From Duganella alba (GTDB lineage Bacteria > Pseudomonadota > Gammaproteobacteria > Burkholderiales > Burkholderiaceae_D): a stretch of DNA of 57,295 nt. The stretch spans positions 1-57,295 of the forward strand of contig NZ_WKJN01000036.1 in assembly GCF_009674495.1 (NCBI RefSeq), given 5' to 3'. The notes beneath the pieces are model-generated. The model saw nothing but the letters and a program-made list of their open reading frames with translations, made no database searches and was not told the origin of the DNA. Positions 1 through 7,245 of this stretch are shown piece after piece (the first letter of the stretch is position 1; each line of letters opens with the position of its first letter). The position numbers and the translations under genes were made by a program.

Positions 1-384
1 GAGGCTGCTTCGGCGTCGGCCAGCATGGCGGCGCAGGGCGAGACGGAGGCGCATGCGGCCAAGGCGGCCTCGGCGGGCGCGGAGGCGAGCGCCAGCGCCA
101 GCGCGGCGGCTTCGGTGCCGACCGGACCGGTCAAGCAGGTGCGCGTGCTGCCCAAGCTGAAATACAAAAAGGAAAAGCCGGTCGAACAGCCGACCGACTA
201 CACCTTGCCGCTGGCGGCCGGCGGCGTCGGCCTGCTGGCGCTGCTCGGCGCCGGCTTCTTCTGGTGGCGCAAGAAAACATCCGGCAGCGGACCGCTGAAG
301 ATCTGGCAGGGCTTCCGCAAGAAAACCGCGCCGGAGCCGGCCGCCGAACCGGTGGCCGAGGCGACGCCGGAATCGGTCGCCTAG
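1..384 (+). CDS. C-terminal end of an Ala-rich single-pass membrane protein (5' truncated)
   Basis: The reading frame is open from base 1, so the gene almost certainly begins outside the window; the first ATG at 25 is just an internal Met. The visible part is a low-complexity Ala/Glu/Ser stretch, a short basic segment with LKYKKEK, one hydrophobic helix (LPLAAGGVGLLALLGAGFFW, about residues 62-81 counted from the Met at 25) and a basic then Pro/Glu/Ala-rich tail of about 35 residues. This looks like a long exported domain anchored by a C-terminal helix with a short cytoplasmic tail. FimV-like anchors resemble it superficially, but FimV has a long cytoplasmic domain, so I do not assign that name. 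Function unknown. Confidence 0.6.
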   Translation, partial: EAASASASMAAQGETEAHAAKAASAGAEASASASAAASVPTGPVKQVRVLPKLKYKKEKPVEQPTDYTLPLAAGGVGLLALLGAGFFWWRKKTSGSGPLKIWQGFRKKTAPEPAAEPVAEATPESVA

Positions 385-489
385 TCATGCGGTAAGCGCA
401 TAAGCTTATAGCTGGAAGCTCTGCCTTCGCTCAGGCAATCTGGGGTATAGTGTTTGGCGCTATTTTCCCACCATAGAGAGACACTCCCC

Positions 490-1704
490 ATGAGCGCAGC
501 AGATCATTCAGCACAGTACCAAGCCTTCCAGCAACTCGGCCTCAAACTCGATATGTCGCGCGGCAAACCGTCGCCGGAGCAACTGGATTTGTCGAATTCG
601 CTCATGGACGCGCTCGACACCTACAAGGCCGCCGACGGCACCGACGCCCGCAACTACGGCGGCACCATCGGCCTGCCGGAGGTGCGCGCGCTGTTTGCCG
701 AATTGCTGGACGTGCCGGCCGCGCAGGTGGTGGTCGACAGCAGCTCCAGCCTGTCGCTGATGCATGACGTGATCATGTACAGCCTGCTGAACGGCGTGCC
801 GGGCCATGCGCCGTGGGTGCAGAATCCGGTGACCTTTCTGTGCCCGGTGCCGGGCTACGACCGCCATTTCGCCATCTGCGAGGCGCGCGGCATCAAGATG
901 ATCAATATCCCGATGAACGCCGACGGTCCGGACATGGATCTGGTGGAAAAACTGGTGGCCGAGGACGCCAGCATCAAGGGCATGTGGATCGTGCCGAAGT
1001 ACAGCAATCCGGGCGGCGTGGTGTTTTCGGATCAGGTGGTGGCGCGCCTGGCGGCGATGAAGACGGCGGCGCCGGACTTCCGTCTGATGTGGGATGACGC
1101 GTACCGCTTCCACCACCTGGGCGAGAAGAAGCTGGCGGTGGCCAGCATTCTGGCGGCGTGCGCCAAGGCCGGCAATCCGGACCGCGCGATTGTGTTTGCG
1201 TCGTCGTCCAAGGTGAGCTGGGCCGGTTCTGGCGTGGCGGCGCTGGCGGCGTCGCCGGCCAATGTGGCGTGGTGGACCAGGCATGCGGGAATACGCAGCA
1301 TCGGCCCGGACAAGATCAACCAGCTGCGCCATGTGCGCTTCCTGAAGGATTTGCCGACCGTCGAGGCGCTGATGGAGCAGCATCGTCAGTTGCTGAAACC
1401 GAAGTTCGATGCGGTGCTGGCGCAGTTCCAGGCGCTGCTGGGCGATGTGCCGGGCGTGTCGTGGACGCATCCTGAGGGTGGTTATTTCATTGATCTGATT
1501 ACCCCGGATGGCGCGGCCAAGCGCACCGTGGCGCTGGCCAAGGAGGCGGGTATTACCTTGACGCCGGCTGGGGCAGCGTTCCCGTATGGGCTGGACCCCA
1601 AGGATCGTCATATCCGTATTGCGCCGAGTTTTCCTTCGCTGGAGGAGATTAACAAAGCGGCGCAGGGGATTGCTTTGTCGTTGCGCCTCGCGTTGGCTGC
1701 TTAA
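490..1704 (+). CDS. PLP-dependent aspartate-type aminotransferase (PF12897-like)
   Basis: A fold-type I aminotransferase of about 404 residues. The N-terminus (LGLKLDMSRGKPSPEQLDLS), NYGGTIGLPEVRALFAELL, the central KYSNPGGVVFS and the SSSKVSWAGSG segment holding the PLP lysine match the group annotated as aspartate aminotransferase or 'Asp_aminotransf' (PF12897) rather than classical AspC. A likely role is amino-group exchange between an amino acid and 2-oxoglutarate in the cytoplasm; the substrate cannot be read from sequence. An in-frame TTG at 454 would add 12 residues, but the ATG at 490 after an AGAGAG stretch begins the expected MSAADHSAQYQAFQQLG start. The gene stands alone, followed by a bidirectional terminator. 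Confidence 0.85.
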   Translation: MSAADHSAQYQAFQQLGLKLDMSRGKPSPEQLDLSNSLMDALDTYKAADGTDARNYGGTIGLPEVRALFAELLDVPAAQVVVDSSSSLSLMHDVIMYSLLNGVPGHAPWVQNPVTFLCPVPGYDRHFAICEARGIKMINIPMNADGPDMDLVEKLVAEDASIKGMWIVPKYSNPGGVVFSDQVVARLAAMKTAAPDFRLMWDDAYRFHHLGEKKLAVASILAACAKAGNPDRAIVFASSSKVSWAGSGVAALAASPANVAWWTRHAGIRSIGPDKINQLRHVRFLKDLPTVEALMEQHRQLLKPKFDAVLAQFQALLGDVPGVSWTHPEGGYFIDLITPDGAAKRTVALAKEAGITLTPAGAAFPYGLDPKDRHIRIAPSFPSLEEINKAAQGIALSLRLALAA

Positions 1705-1722
1705 CCCGCACGGCGGCATGCA

Positions 1723-1734
1723 GGGGTCTGACCC
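1723..1734. repeat. GGGGTCTGACCC repeat unit
   Basis: The string GGGGTCTGACCC lies just after the aminotransferase stop codon and is followed by a small GGGG-CAG-CCCC hairpin. The same core occurs as a perfect palindrome at 33264-33293 and in variant form at 36482-36567, so this looks like a dispersed intergenic repeat unit. Confidence 0.5.
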
Positions 1735-1790
1735 GCAGGGGCAGCCCCCTCGGCTTCAAGCGCTTTGCGGCTCACGCGGGCGGACGAAAA

Positions 1791-1820
1791 AAAAGCGCCA
1801 TTTGGCGCTTTTGCTTTTTT
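1791..1820. terminator. Bidirectional intrinsic terminator
   Basis: A perfect 10-bp stem AAAAGCGCCA / TGGCGCTTTT (1791-1800 and 1803-1812) is flanked by an A-run on the left and a T-run on the right. It can end the aminotransferase transcript on + and the fliT-like transcript on -. Confidence 0.85.
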
Positions 1821-1831
1821 TTGGGACTGGC

Positions 1832-2110
1832 TTATTGGTGTTGCATGCCTGGGATGGTGTTCATCCATGGATCGGTCAGGTCGCGGATTTCGCGGTCGTT
1901 GGCCAGGATCTGTTTCAGCAGGTCGATCTTGCGCAGGCGCTGGGCGCCGCTCGTGGCGGCAACGCCGGTGGCGGCGGCGCGCGCTTTGGTCGCGCATTCG
2001 GTTTCCAATTTGCCCAGGCGGTCCAGATCTCCCATGCGCGCGGCAGCGGCCATTTGATTGGTCAAACCGGCAATGTTTTCGTACATCGAGAGGACTTCGG
2101 AAGAGGTCAT
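1832..2110 (-). CDS. fliT: Flagellar export chaperone FliT-like protein
   Basis: A 92-residue, almost entirely helical protein. The C-terminal half, RKIDLLKQILANDREIRDLTDPWM, matches the signature of FliT (PF05400), the chaperone that keeps the filament-cap protein FliD export-ready and, in enterics, restrains FlhDC. The N-terminal part (MYENIAGLTNQMAAAARMGDLDRLGKLETEC) also fits the family, and the length is slightly below the usual 100-120. The ATG at 2110 has an AGGTGG ribosome site. No fliD or fliS is next to it in this window: upstream on the same strand is an HDOD gene, separated by a strong terminator, so it has its own promoter. The assignment rests on family resemblance only. Confidence 0.7.
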   Translation of the reverse strand: MTSSEVLSMYENIAGLTNQMAAAARMGDLDRLGKLETECATKARAAATGVAATSGAQRLRKIDLLKQILANDREIRDLTDPWMNTIPGMQHQ

Positions 2111-2201
2111 AATTCCACCTGGCTAAGTTGACGCGGAGTGCCGCATGTCCTGATTAACGTCGCCTTGAGCGGGAACTTTAGGGTTTTTTGAAAATAATTT
2201 G

Positions 2202-2238
2202 AAAAAAAATCCGCCTGCAGTGAAAAACAGGCGGATTT
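2202..2238 (-). terminator. Intrinsic terminator of the HDOD gene
   Basis: An 11-bp perfect stem AAATCCGCCTG / CAGGCGGATTT (2207-2217 and 2228-2238) is followed on the minus strand by a run of eight T. It lies 25 bases past the HDOD stop codon. Confidence 0.85.
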
Positions 2239-2262
2239 CGATGTTTTAAAACTAAAACTTGA

Positions 2263-3090
2263 TTATTTGACCAGCTCTTCCAGGCCTGCGCTCAGTTCGT
2301 CCGGCGGCGGCATGTCGTCGATCAGGGCGTTGTCTTCCAAGCCCAGTTCCTCGGCCAGGTCGACCGGGTAGCAGGCAGCGATTTCCTCTTCGTTCAGGCC
2401 GGCCAGGTCGACGCGGGCGCGCCAGGCGGCCAATGCGACCACGGCTGCCAGGCGGTTCAGCTCGCCATTGTGGTGTGGTTCCGGGAAGGCCAGGATGGTT
2501 TCCGAGAAGGCGACCGGGAATTTCCAGCGCTTGGCCAGCTCGGCGCCGACGTCGGCGAAGGTGTAGCCCAGCGAGGCCTGTTCGGCGTCCAGGCGGCGCG
2601 CGTCCATCGGACCGGCGACCTTGTCGAGCGCCATCGCTTGTTCCGGCGCGGCCGAGTGGATCACCAGCTGGCCGATGGCGTGCATCATGCCGATGGTGAA
2701 GGCGAGGTCGGTGTTTTCCTTGGTTTTCTTGGCGATCCATTTGGCCGCCACGGCGGTGTGCAGGCTGTATTTCCAGAACTGCTTCAGGTCGAGGCCGGGG
2801 ACAGTCTTGAAGCCGCTGACCAGGCCGGAGCTGATGACCAGTGTGCGCACGGTGACGAAGCCGAGCATGAGCACGGCGTCTTCGACGGTGCCGATGCTGC
2901 GCGACACGTGGTAGTAGGCCGAATTGGCCAGGCGCAGCAGCTTGGCGCTCAGTACCGGGTCCGTCGACAATTTCTTTGCGATCTCTTCGGTCGAGACGCT
3001 GGCCTTGTCGAAACTGCTGATCAGCTCTTCCACGACCTTGGGCGCGGTAGGCAACGCAGTTGGATTCTGGAACAGGGCATCAAGTTTCAT
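2263..3090 (-). CDS. HDOD domain protein
   Basis: A 275-residue cytoplasmic protein made of one HDOD domain (PF08668), a degenerate HD-type fold used in signalling. Family features are the N-terminal PTLP-like segment (TALPTAPKVVEELISSFDK), IAKKLSTDPVLSAKLLRLANSAYY, the IGTVEDAVLMLGF block and the degenerate catalytic region GMMHAIGQLVIHS, in which the HD dyad is not intact, as is normal for HDOD. No fused receiver or GGDEF domain is present. A clear AGGAGAT ribosome site supports the ATG at 3090. HDOD proteins act in stress, motility and c-di-GMP-linked control; the partner here is unknown. Confidence 0.85.
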   Translation of the reverse strand: MKLDALFQNPTALPTAPKVVEELISSFDKASVSTEEIAKKLSTDPVLSAKLLRLANSAYYHVSRSIGTVEDAVLMLGFVTVRTLVISSGLVSGFKTVPGLDLKQFWKYSLHTAVAAKWIAKKTKENTDLAFTIGMMHAIGQLVIHSAAPEQAMALDKVAGPMDARRLDAEQASLGYTFADVGAELAKRWKFPVAFSETILAFPEPHHNGELNRLAAVVALAAWRARVDLAGLNEEEIAACYPVDLAEELGLEDNALIDDMPPPDELSAGLEELVK

Positions 3091-3185
3091 ATTTATCTCC
3101 TGGGGGTAATAGGCGCGTTGCTATAAGCTAACTATATAGGGATTCCTCGAATGACAGAAGAGGTTTGGTGCCCTTTCGTCGCTTT

Positions 3186-3776
3186 TCAGTGAACGTCTTC
3201 CATGAGGTCGTATTCCCGGCGGTTTTTCGGCAGGCGGCGTTCGACAATGGTGGTGGACTGGTGGTCAACGTGCTGGATCAGCAGCATGGCGGCGTTCAGT
3301 GTGGTGTTCATGGCCCTGGCCGCCTCGGTGATGGCTTCGGCCGGCGACAGCGGTTGCTGGTCCAATCGCCTGGCGAGCTGCGCGCGCAGTGCCGCCGCGT
3401 TGACCCAGTTGCGCTCGTTCGGCAGCAGCAGCCACAGGTCGCGCCAAGCGTTGCGGCCGTCGCCGGCGACCTTGTTCGCCATTTGCGAGGGCGACACGGC
3501 GTGGCCACGGAAGATGATTTCATCATCGACCACCTTGGCGTAAAAAGTCATTTCCTTGTAGGTCATGCGCAGGGTGGTGGTGTCGGGCAGGAACAGCTGC
3601 TTCCATTGATAGCCGCGCTGCGACAGGCGCGCGGCGGCGGTTTGCTGCGCAATCCACAGTTCGACCGCAGCGGCAATGGCCTCCGTCAGCGACAGCGTGC
3701 TGCGCGTGCGGGCAAGGAAGCTCTGCAGTGCGGAGCGCGTGGCCGGTGGTATGAAATCGATGTGTGCGGGATCCAT
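3186..3776 (-). CDS. Conserved hypothetical protein, 196 aa
   Basis: I do not recognise this family. The protein is soluble, with no signal peptide or membrane helix. It has a helical N-terminus (ATRSALQSFLARTRSTLSLTEAI), a middle segment that reads like beta strands (YKEMTFYAKVVDDEIIFRG), a Trp-rich DLWLLLPNERNWVNAA stretch and a long C-terminal helix region (SPAEAITEAARAMNTTLNAAMLL). Start at 3776 is backed by an AAGGAG site. Codon use is ordinary for the window, so it is probably a resident gene. The divergent neighbour is a methyltransferase gene; the shared 167-bp gap holds the promoters. Confidence 0.65.
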   Translation of the reverse strand: MDPAHIDFIPPATRSALQSFLARTRSTLSLTEAIAAAVELWIAQQTAAARLSQRGYQWKQLFLPDTTTLRMTYKEMTFYAKVVDDEIIFRGHAVSPSQMANKVAGDGRNAWRDLWLLLPNERNWVNAAALRAQLARRLDQQPLSPAEAITEAARAMNTTLNAAMLLIQHVDHQSTTIVERRLPKNRREYDLMEDVH

Positions 3777-3909
3777 ACTATTTCTCCTTACTAAAATGAT
3801 CTAATTTCGCAGAATCTGTACTCGTTAGACCACGGTGCACTGCACAAAGTTCAACTTAGTCGAGAATAGTAAGAATTAGACGGGCAAAATAGTAAGGTTG
3901 CCGCACACA

Positions 3910-3937
3910 GTGAAATCGGACTCCCTACCTGTATACT
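3910..3937 (+). promoter_or_regulatory. Putative sigma70 promoter of the methyltransferase gene
   Basis: GTGAAA (3910-3915) and TATACT (3932-3937) are spaced by 16 bp. The expected transcription start falls at about 3943-3945, essentially on the ATG at 3944, which predicts a leaderless mRNA. Confidence 0.45.
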
Positions 3938-3943
3938 CCCGGA

Positions 3944-4573
3944 ATGAAAACGGAAGAAATCACACAAACCACACTGCGCCATTACGAGCGCACGGCGGAG
4001 CAGTTCTTTGCCGGGACCATCGATCACGATGTGAGCCAGAACATCGCGGCCTTGCTGGATGCGATCGAGGCGCCCGCGCCATTTCGCCTGCTGGACCTGG
4101 GCTGCGGGCCGGGCCGGGACTTGAAGACGTTCAGGCAAATGGGGCATGAGCCGATCGGCGTCGATGGTTCGGCCAGGTTCGTCGACATGGCGCGCGCCTA
4201 CAGCGGCTGCGAAGTGTGGCAGCAGGACTTCGTCAAGCTGGATTTGCCGGCCGAATCCTTCGACGGCATCTACGCCAACGCCTCGCTGTTCCACGTACCG
4301 AGCGCGGCGCTGCCGCAGGTGCTGCGCGACTTGCATGGCGCACTGAAAACCGGCGGCGTGCTGTTCAGCTCCAATCCGCGCGGCGACAACAGCGAAGGCT
4401 GGAACGGCCCGCGCTACGGCAGCTACTACGATTACGAAACCTGGGAACGTTACCTGACCGCAGCAGGCTTTGTTGCGGTCCAACATTACTACCGGCCAAG
4501 CGGTCTGCCGCGCGAGCAACAGCCATGGTTGGCCAGTGTTTGGCGCAGCGTTCGCGAGCGCACAGAAGTTTGA
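3944..4573 (+). CDS. Class I SAM-dependent methyltransferase
   Basis: A 209-residue Rossmann-type methyltransferase of the UbiE/Methyltransf_11 type. Motif I is LLDLGCGPGRDL (about residues 49-60), followed by the acidic end of strand 2 (GVDGSARFVDMAR) and the DGIYANASLFHVP motif-IV region. The C-terminus has GSYYDYETWERYLTAAGF, seen in small-molecule methyltransferases. The acceptor substrate is not evident. There is no Shine-Dalgarno sequence ahead of the ATG, consistent with the promoter call placing the transcript start on it. The gene stands alone between a divergent hypothetical gene and the CsbD gene. Confidence 0.8.
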   Translation: MKTEEITQTTLRHYERTAEQFFAGTIDHDVSQNIAALLDAIEAPAPFRLLDLGCGPGRDLKTFRQMGHEPIGVDGSARFVDMARAYSGCEVWQQDFVKLDLPAESFDGIYANASLFHVPSAALPQVLRDLHGALKTGGVLFSSNPRGDNSEGWNGPRYGSYYDYETWERYLTAAGFVAVQHYYRPSGLPREQQPWLASVWRSVRERTEV

Positions 4574-4585
4574 TCGCCAGCGGCC

Positions 4586-4623
4586 TATAGTGGACTCCAT
4601 GCACACAGCACTGGGCTGTGTGC
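4586..4623 (+). promoter_or_regulatory. -10 box and 5'UTR hairpin of the CsbD gene
   Basis: TATAGT (4586-4591) resembles a -10 element; no convincing -35 was found. A perfect 9-bp inverted repeat GCACACAGC / GCTGTGTGC (4601-4609, 4615-4623) follows, so the mRNA would start with a stem-loop near its 5' end. Confidence 0.4.
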
Positions 4624-4649
4624 CCTCTAGCTACTACAAGGAGTTCATC

Positions 4650-4850
4650 ATGAACAAGGATCAAGTCAAAGGTACGCTGAAAGACGTCGGCGGTAAAATT
4701 CAGGAAGAAGCCGGCAAACTGGTCGGTAGCTCGGAACAGCAAGCCAAGGGCCTGAACAAACAGGCTGAAGGTAAAGTCCAGAAGGGCTACGGCGATGCCA
4801 AGGAAGCCGTCAAGGATACCGTGAACGACATCAACAAAGGCAACCGCTAA
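4650..4850 (+). CDS. CsbD family stress protein
   Basis: A 66-residue, very hydrophilic Lys/Glu/Gly-rich protein of the CsbD/YjbJ family (PF05532). It starts with the family hallmark MNKDQVKGTLKDVGGKIQEEAGKL, then an 'EGKVQKGYGDAKEAVKD' repeat-like half. Family members are abundant, poorly structured and induced by general stress; their molecular role is not settled. An AAGGAG site lies 6 bases before the ATG. The gene has its own promoter region with a 5' hairpin and is closed by a strong bidirectional terminator, so it is a monocistronic unit. Confidence 0.9.
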   Translation: MNKDQVKGTLKDVGGKIQEEAGKLVGSSEQQAKGLNKQAEGKVQKGYGDAKEAVKDTVNDINKGNR

Positions 4851-4870
4851 TTCTTAGCTGGTGCTGATGT

Positions 4871-4900
4871 AAAAACAGCCGCTTTTTAGCGGCTGTTTTT
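4871..4900. terminator. Bidirectional intrinsic terminator
   Basis: A perfect 13-bp stem AAAAACAGCCGCT / AGCGGCTGTTTTT with a TTTT loop separates the CsbD gene (+) from the dipeptidyl peptidase gene (-) and can serve both. Confidence 0.9.
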
Positions 4901-4913
4901 GTTGGGCGAACAG

Positions 4914-7127
4914 TTAGTTCGACTCGGGCTTCAAGTTCTTCTTGAAGAAGGCCTCGATGTTGCCGTACACGTGACGCTGCGGCGCGCGGCCGGAGATGCC
5001 GTGCTTGGCGCCAGGGTAGGTCATCAGCTCGAAGTGCACGTTACGCTTGACCAGCGCGTCGATCATGCGCGTGGTGTTGGTGAACAGGACGTTGTCATCG
5101 GCCATGCCGTGCATCAGCAGCAGCGGCGACTTCAGGCCATCCAGATGCGAGTACACGCCGCTGTAGTCATACCCAGCCGCGTTTTCCTTCGGCGTGCCCA
5201 TGAACTGCTCGGTGTAGTGCGTGTCGTACAGCGACCAGTCGGTGACCGGCGCAACCGAAACGCCCATCGCGATCTTGTCCGATGCTTCGGCCAGCAGACG
5301 CAGGGTCATGAAGCCGCCATAGCTCCAGCCGAACACGCCGATCCGCTTGGCATCCACGAAGCTCTGCTTGCCCAGCCATTCCACGCCGGTCAGCTGGTCT
5401 TCCACCTCGACGCGGCCCAGTTGATGGTAGTTGGCGTCGGTGAAGGCGCGCTCGCGGCGGAAGGAGCCGCGGTTATCCAGGCGCCACACGACGAAGCCTT
5501 GCTGCGCCATGTACTGGTCAAAGAAGTTGCCCCATTTGCGCGACACGTGTTGCGAGTGCGGACCGCCGTAGGTCGACAGGAACACCGGATACTTCTTCGA
5601 CGCATCGAAGCCGCTTGGCTTGATGATCGAGTAGTACAGGGTCTGGCCGTCCTTGGCTTTCAGCGTGCCGTATTCGGTTTTCAGGTGCGCGTCCAGGTAC
5701 TTGGCGTACGGGTGGTTGGCGTTCAGCTCGTTGTGCTCCAGCCATTCGATCATGGCGCCGTCCGGACGGCGGATGCTCACTTGCGGCGGCGTGTCCGGGC
5801 TGGAGTAGGTGTCGACAAACACTTCGCCATTGCGGGCGAACGACGAATCGTGCCAGCCGTCGCCCTGGGTGACGCGGGTCGGCTTGTCGGCGGTGCTGCC
5901 GTCCAGTTTCAGCGAGTAGGTCTGGCTGTCGATCACCGCGTCGCGGTTGGAGGCGACGTACACCAGGCCTTTTTTCTCATCCAGCGCCAGCAGGCGGTCG
6001 ATGCCCCATTCACCCTTGGTGATGGCGTGCTTCAGCGTGCCGTTCATGTCGTACAGGTACAGGTGCTTGCGGCCGCTGCGTTCCGACGCCCACACGAAGC
6101 CCTTGTTATCCGCCAGGAAGCGCAGGTCGTCGAAGATGCTGACCCAGGTCGGCGAGGTTTCGGTGATCAGCACTTTCTGCGCCAGCGTGGCGGCATCGAC
6201 CGACACCAGCTCCAGTTTCTTCTGGTCGCGGGTCTGGCGCTGGAACAGCAGCGCCTTGCTGTTGGCGCTCCAGTCGGCGCGCACCAGATAGATGTCCTTG
6301 TTGCCGCCCAGCGCCACGTCGCGGATCTCGCCGCTGACCGGCGAGACGATCTTCAGCTCGACCAGCACGTTCGGATCGCCGGCGGCAGGGTAGCGCTGCT
6401 CGACCACTTCGGTGCGGTCGGCGAAGATTTCAAAGCGGCGTACCACCGGCACCGGCGCTTCGTCGTAGCGCTTGTAGGCGATGGCCGAATCGTCCGGCGC
6501 CCAGTAGTAGCCGGTGGTCTGCGACATTTCTTCCTGCGCCACGAACTCGGCTTCGGCGTTGTGGATGGTGTCCTTGCCGTCGGTGGTCAGCTGCTTTTCC
6601 TTGCCGGTGCTCAGGTCGATGACGAACAGGTTCTGGTCGCGCACGAAGGAGACGTAGCGGCCTTGCGGCGAAATCTTCGGATCGAGCACATTGCCCGAGG
6701 CGACCATGCGCGCCTGGTCCGGCTTGGCGGCGTCGATCAGGTACAGGTTGCCGGCGATCGGCACCAGCAGGCGCTTGCCGTCCGGCGACCAGCTGTAGCT
6801 CAGGATGCCCTTCAGGCTGGCGGTGCGGGCGCGCTCGCGGCGGGCCTTTTCGGCATCCGACAGGTTCTCTTCCGGCACCAGGGTCTTGGAATCAACCAGG
6901 CGGTGCGTGGTCTTGTCCTTGAGGTTGTATTCCCACAGGTCGAGCTGGAACTGGTTGTCGTCGCGGCCGCGCAGGAAGGTGACGCGGGCGCCGTCCGGCG
7001 AGACTTTCAGGCTGCGCACACCGGGACCGCTCAGCGACGGATCGTTGTGGATGCGGTCCAGGGTCAGTTTTTCGGCGGCGGCGTTGGTGCCGGCCAGCAG
7101 GGCAAGGAAGCAAAGTATGAAGCGCAT
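4914..7127 (-). CDS. Dipeptidyl peptidase IV family serine peptidase (S9B), exported
   Basis: A 737-residue protein with a signal peptide (MRFILCFLALLAGTNAAAEK), an N-terminal DPPIV beta-propeller and a C-terminal prolyl-oligopeptidase alpha/beta-hydrolase domain. The catalytic triad can be read as Ser in GWSYGG (about residue 601), Asp in MHGMADDN (about 677) and His in KHGI (about 708). The propeller carries AEFVAQEEM, which fits the Glu-Glu motif that anchors the substrate amino terminus in DPPIV. It removes N-terminal X-Pro or X-Ala dipeptides in the periplasm. The frame continues upstream to 7169, but the Met at 7127 starts the signal peptide and is chosen. No partner genes are evident. 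Confidence 0.9.
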   Translation of the reverse strand: MRFILCFLALLAGTNAAAEKLTLDRIHNDPSLSGPGVRSLKVSPDGARVTFLRGRDDNQFQLDLWEYNLKDKTTHRLVDSKTLVPEENLSDAEKARRERARTASLKGILSYSWSPDGKRLLVPIAGNLYLIDAAKPDQARMVASGNVLDPKISPQGRYVSFVRDQNLFVIDLSTGKEKQLTTDGKDTIHNAEAEFVAQEEMSQTTGYYWAPDDSAIAYKRYDEAPVPVVRRFEIFADRTEVVEQRYPAAGDPNVLVELKIVSPVSGEIRDVALGGNKDIYLVRADWSANSKALLFQRQTRDQKKLELVSVDAATLAQKVLITETSPTWVSIFDDLRFLADNKGFVWASERSGRKHLYLYDMNGTLKHAITKGEWGIDRLLALDEKKGLVYVASNRDAVIDSQTYSLKLDGSTADKPTRVTQGDGWHDSSFARNGEVFVDTYSSPDTPPQVSIRRPDGAMIEWLEHNELNANHPYAKYLDAHLKTEYGTLKAKDGQTLYYSIIKPSGFDASKKYPVFLSTYGGPHSQHVSRKWGNFFDQYMAQQGFVVWRLDNRGSFRRERAFTDANYHQLGRVEVEDQLTGVEWLGKQSFVDAKRIGVFGWSYGGFMTLRLLAEASDKIAMGVSVAPVTDWSLYDTHYTEQFMGTPKENAAGYDYSGVYSHLDGLKSPLLLMHGMADDNVLFTNTTRMIDALVKRNVHFELMTYPGAKHGISGRAPQRHVYGNIEAFFKKNLKPESN

Positions 7128-7245
7128 GTGGGCGATATCCCTTGGTTGATTCTCAGTGAAAGAATCCAAGACGATACCAGACCGGAACGGCCGTGGCGAG
7201 ACAGCAAGATTCTGAATCCGTGCCGGAAAACCGTTTTTCCTTCGG

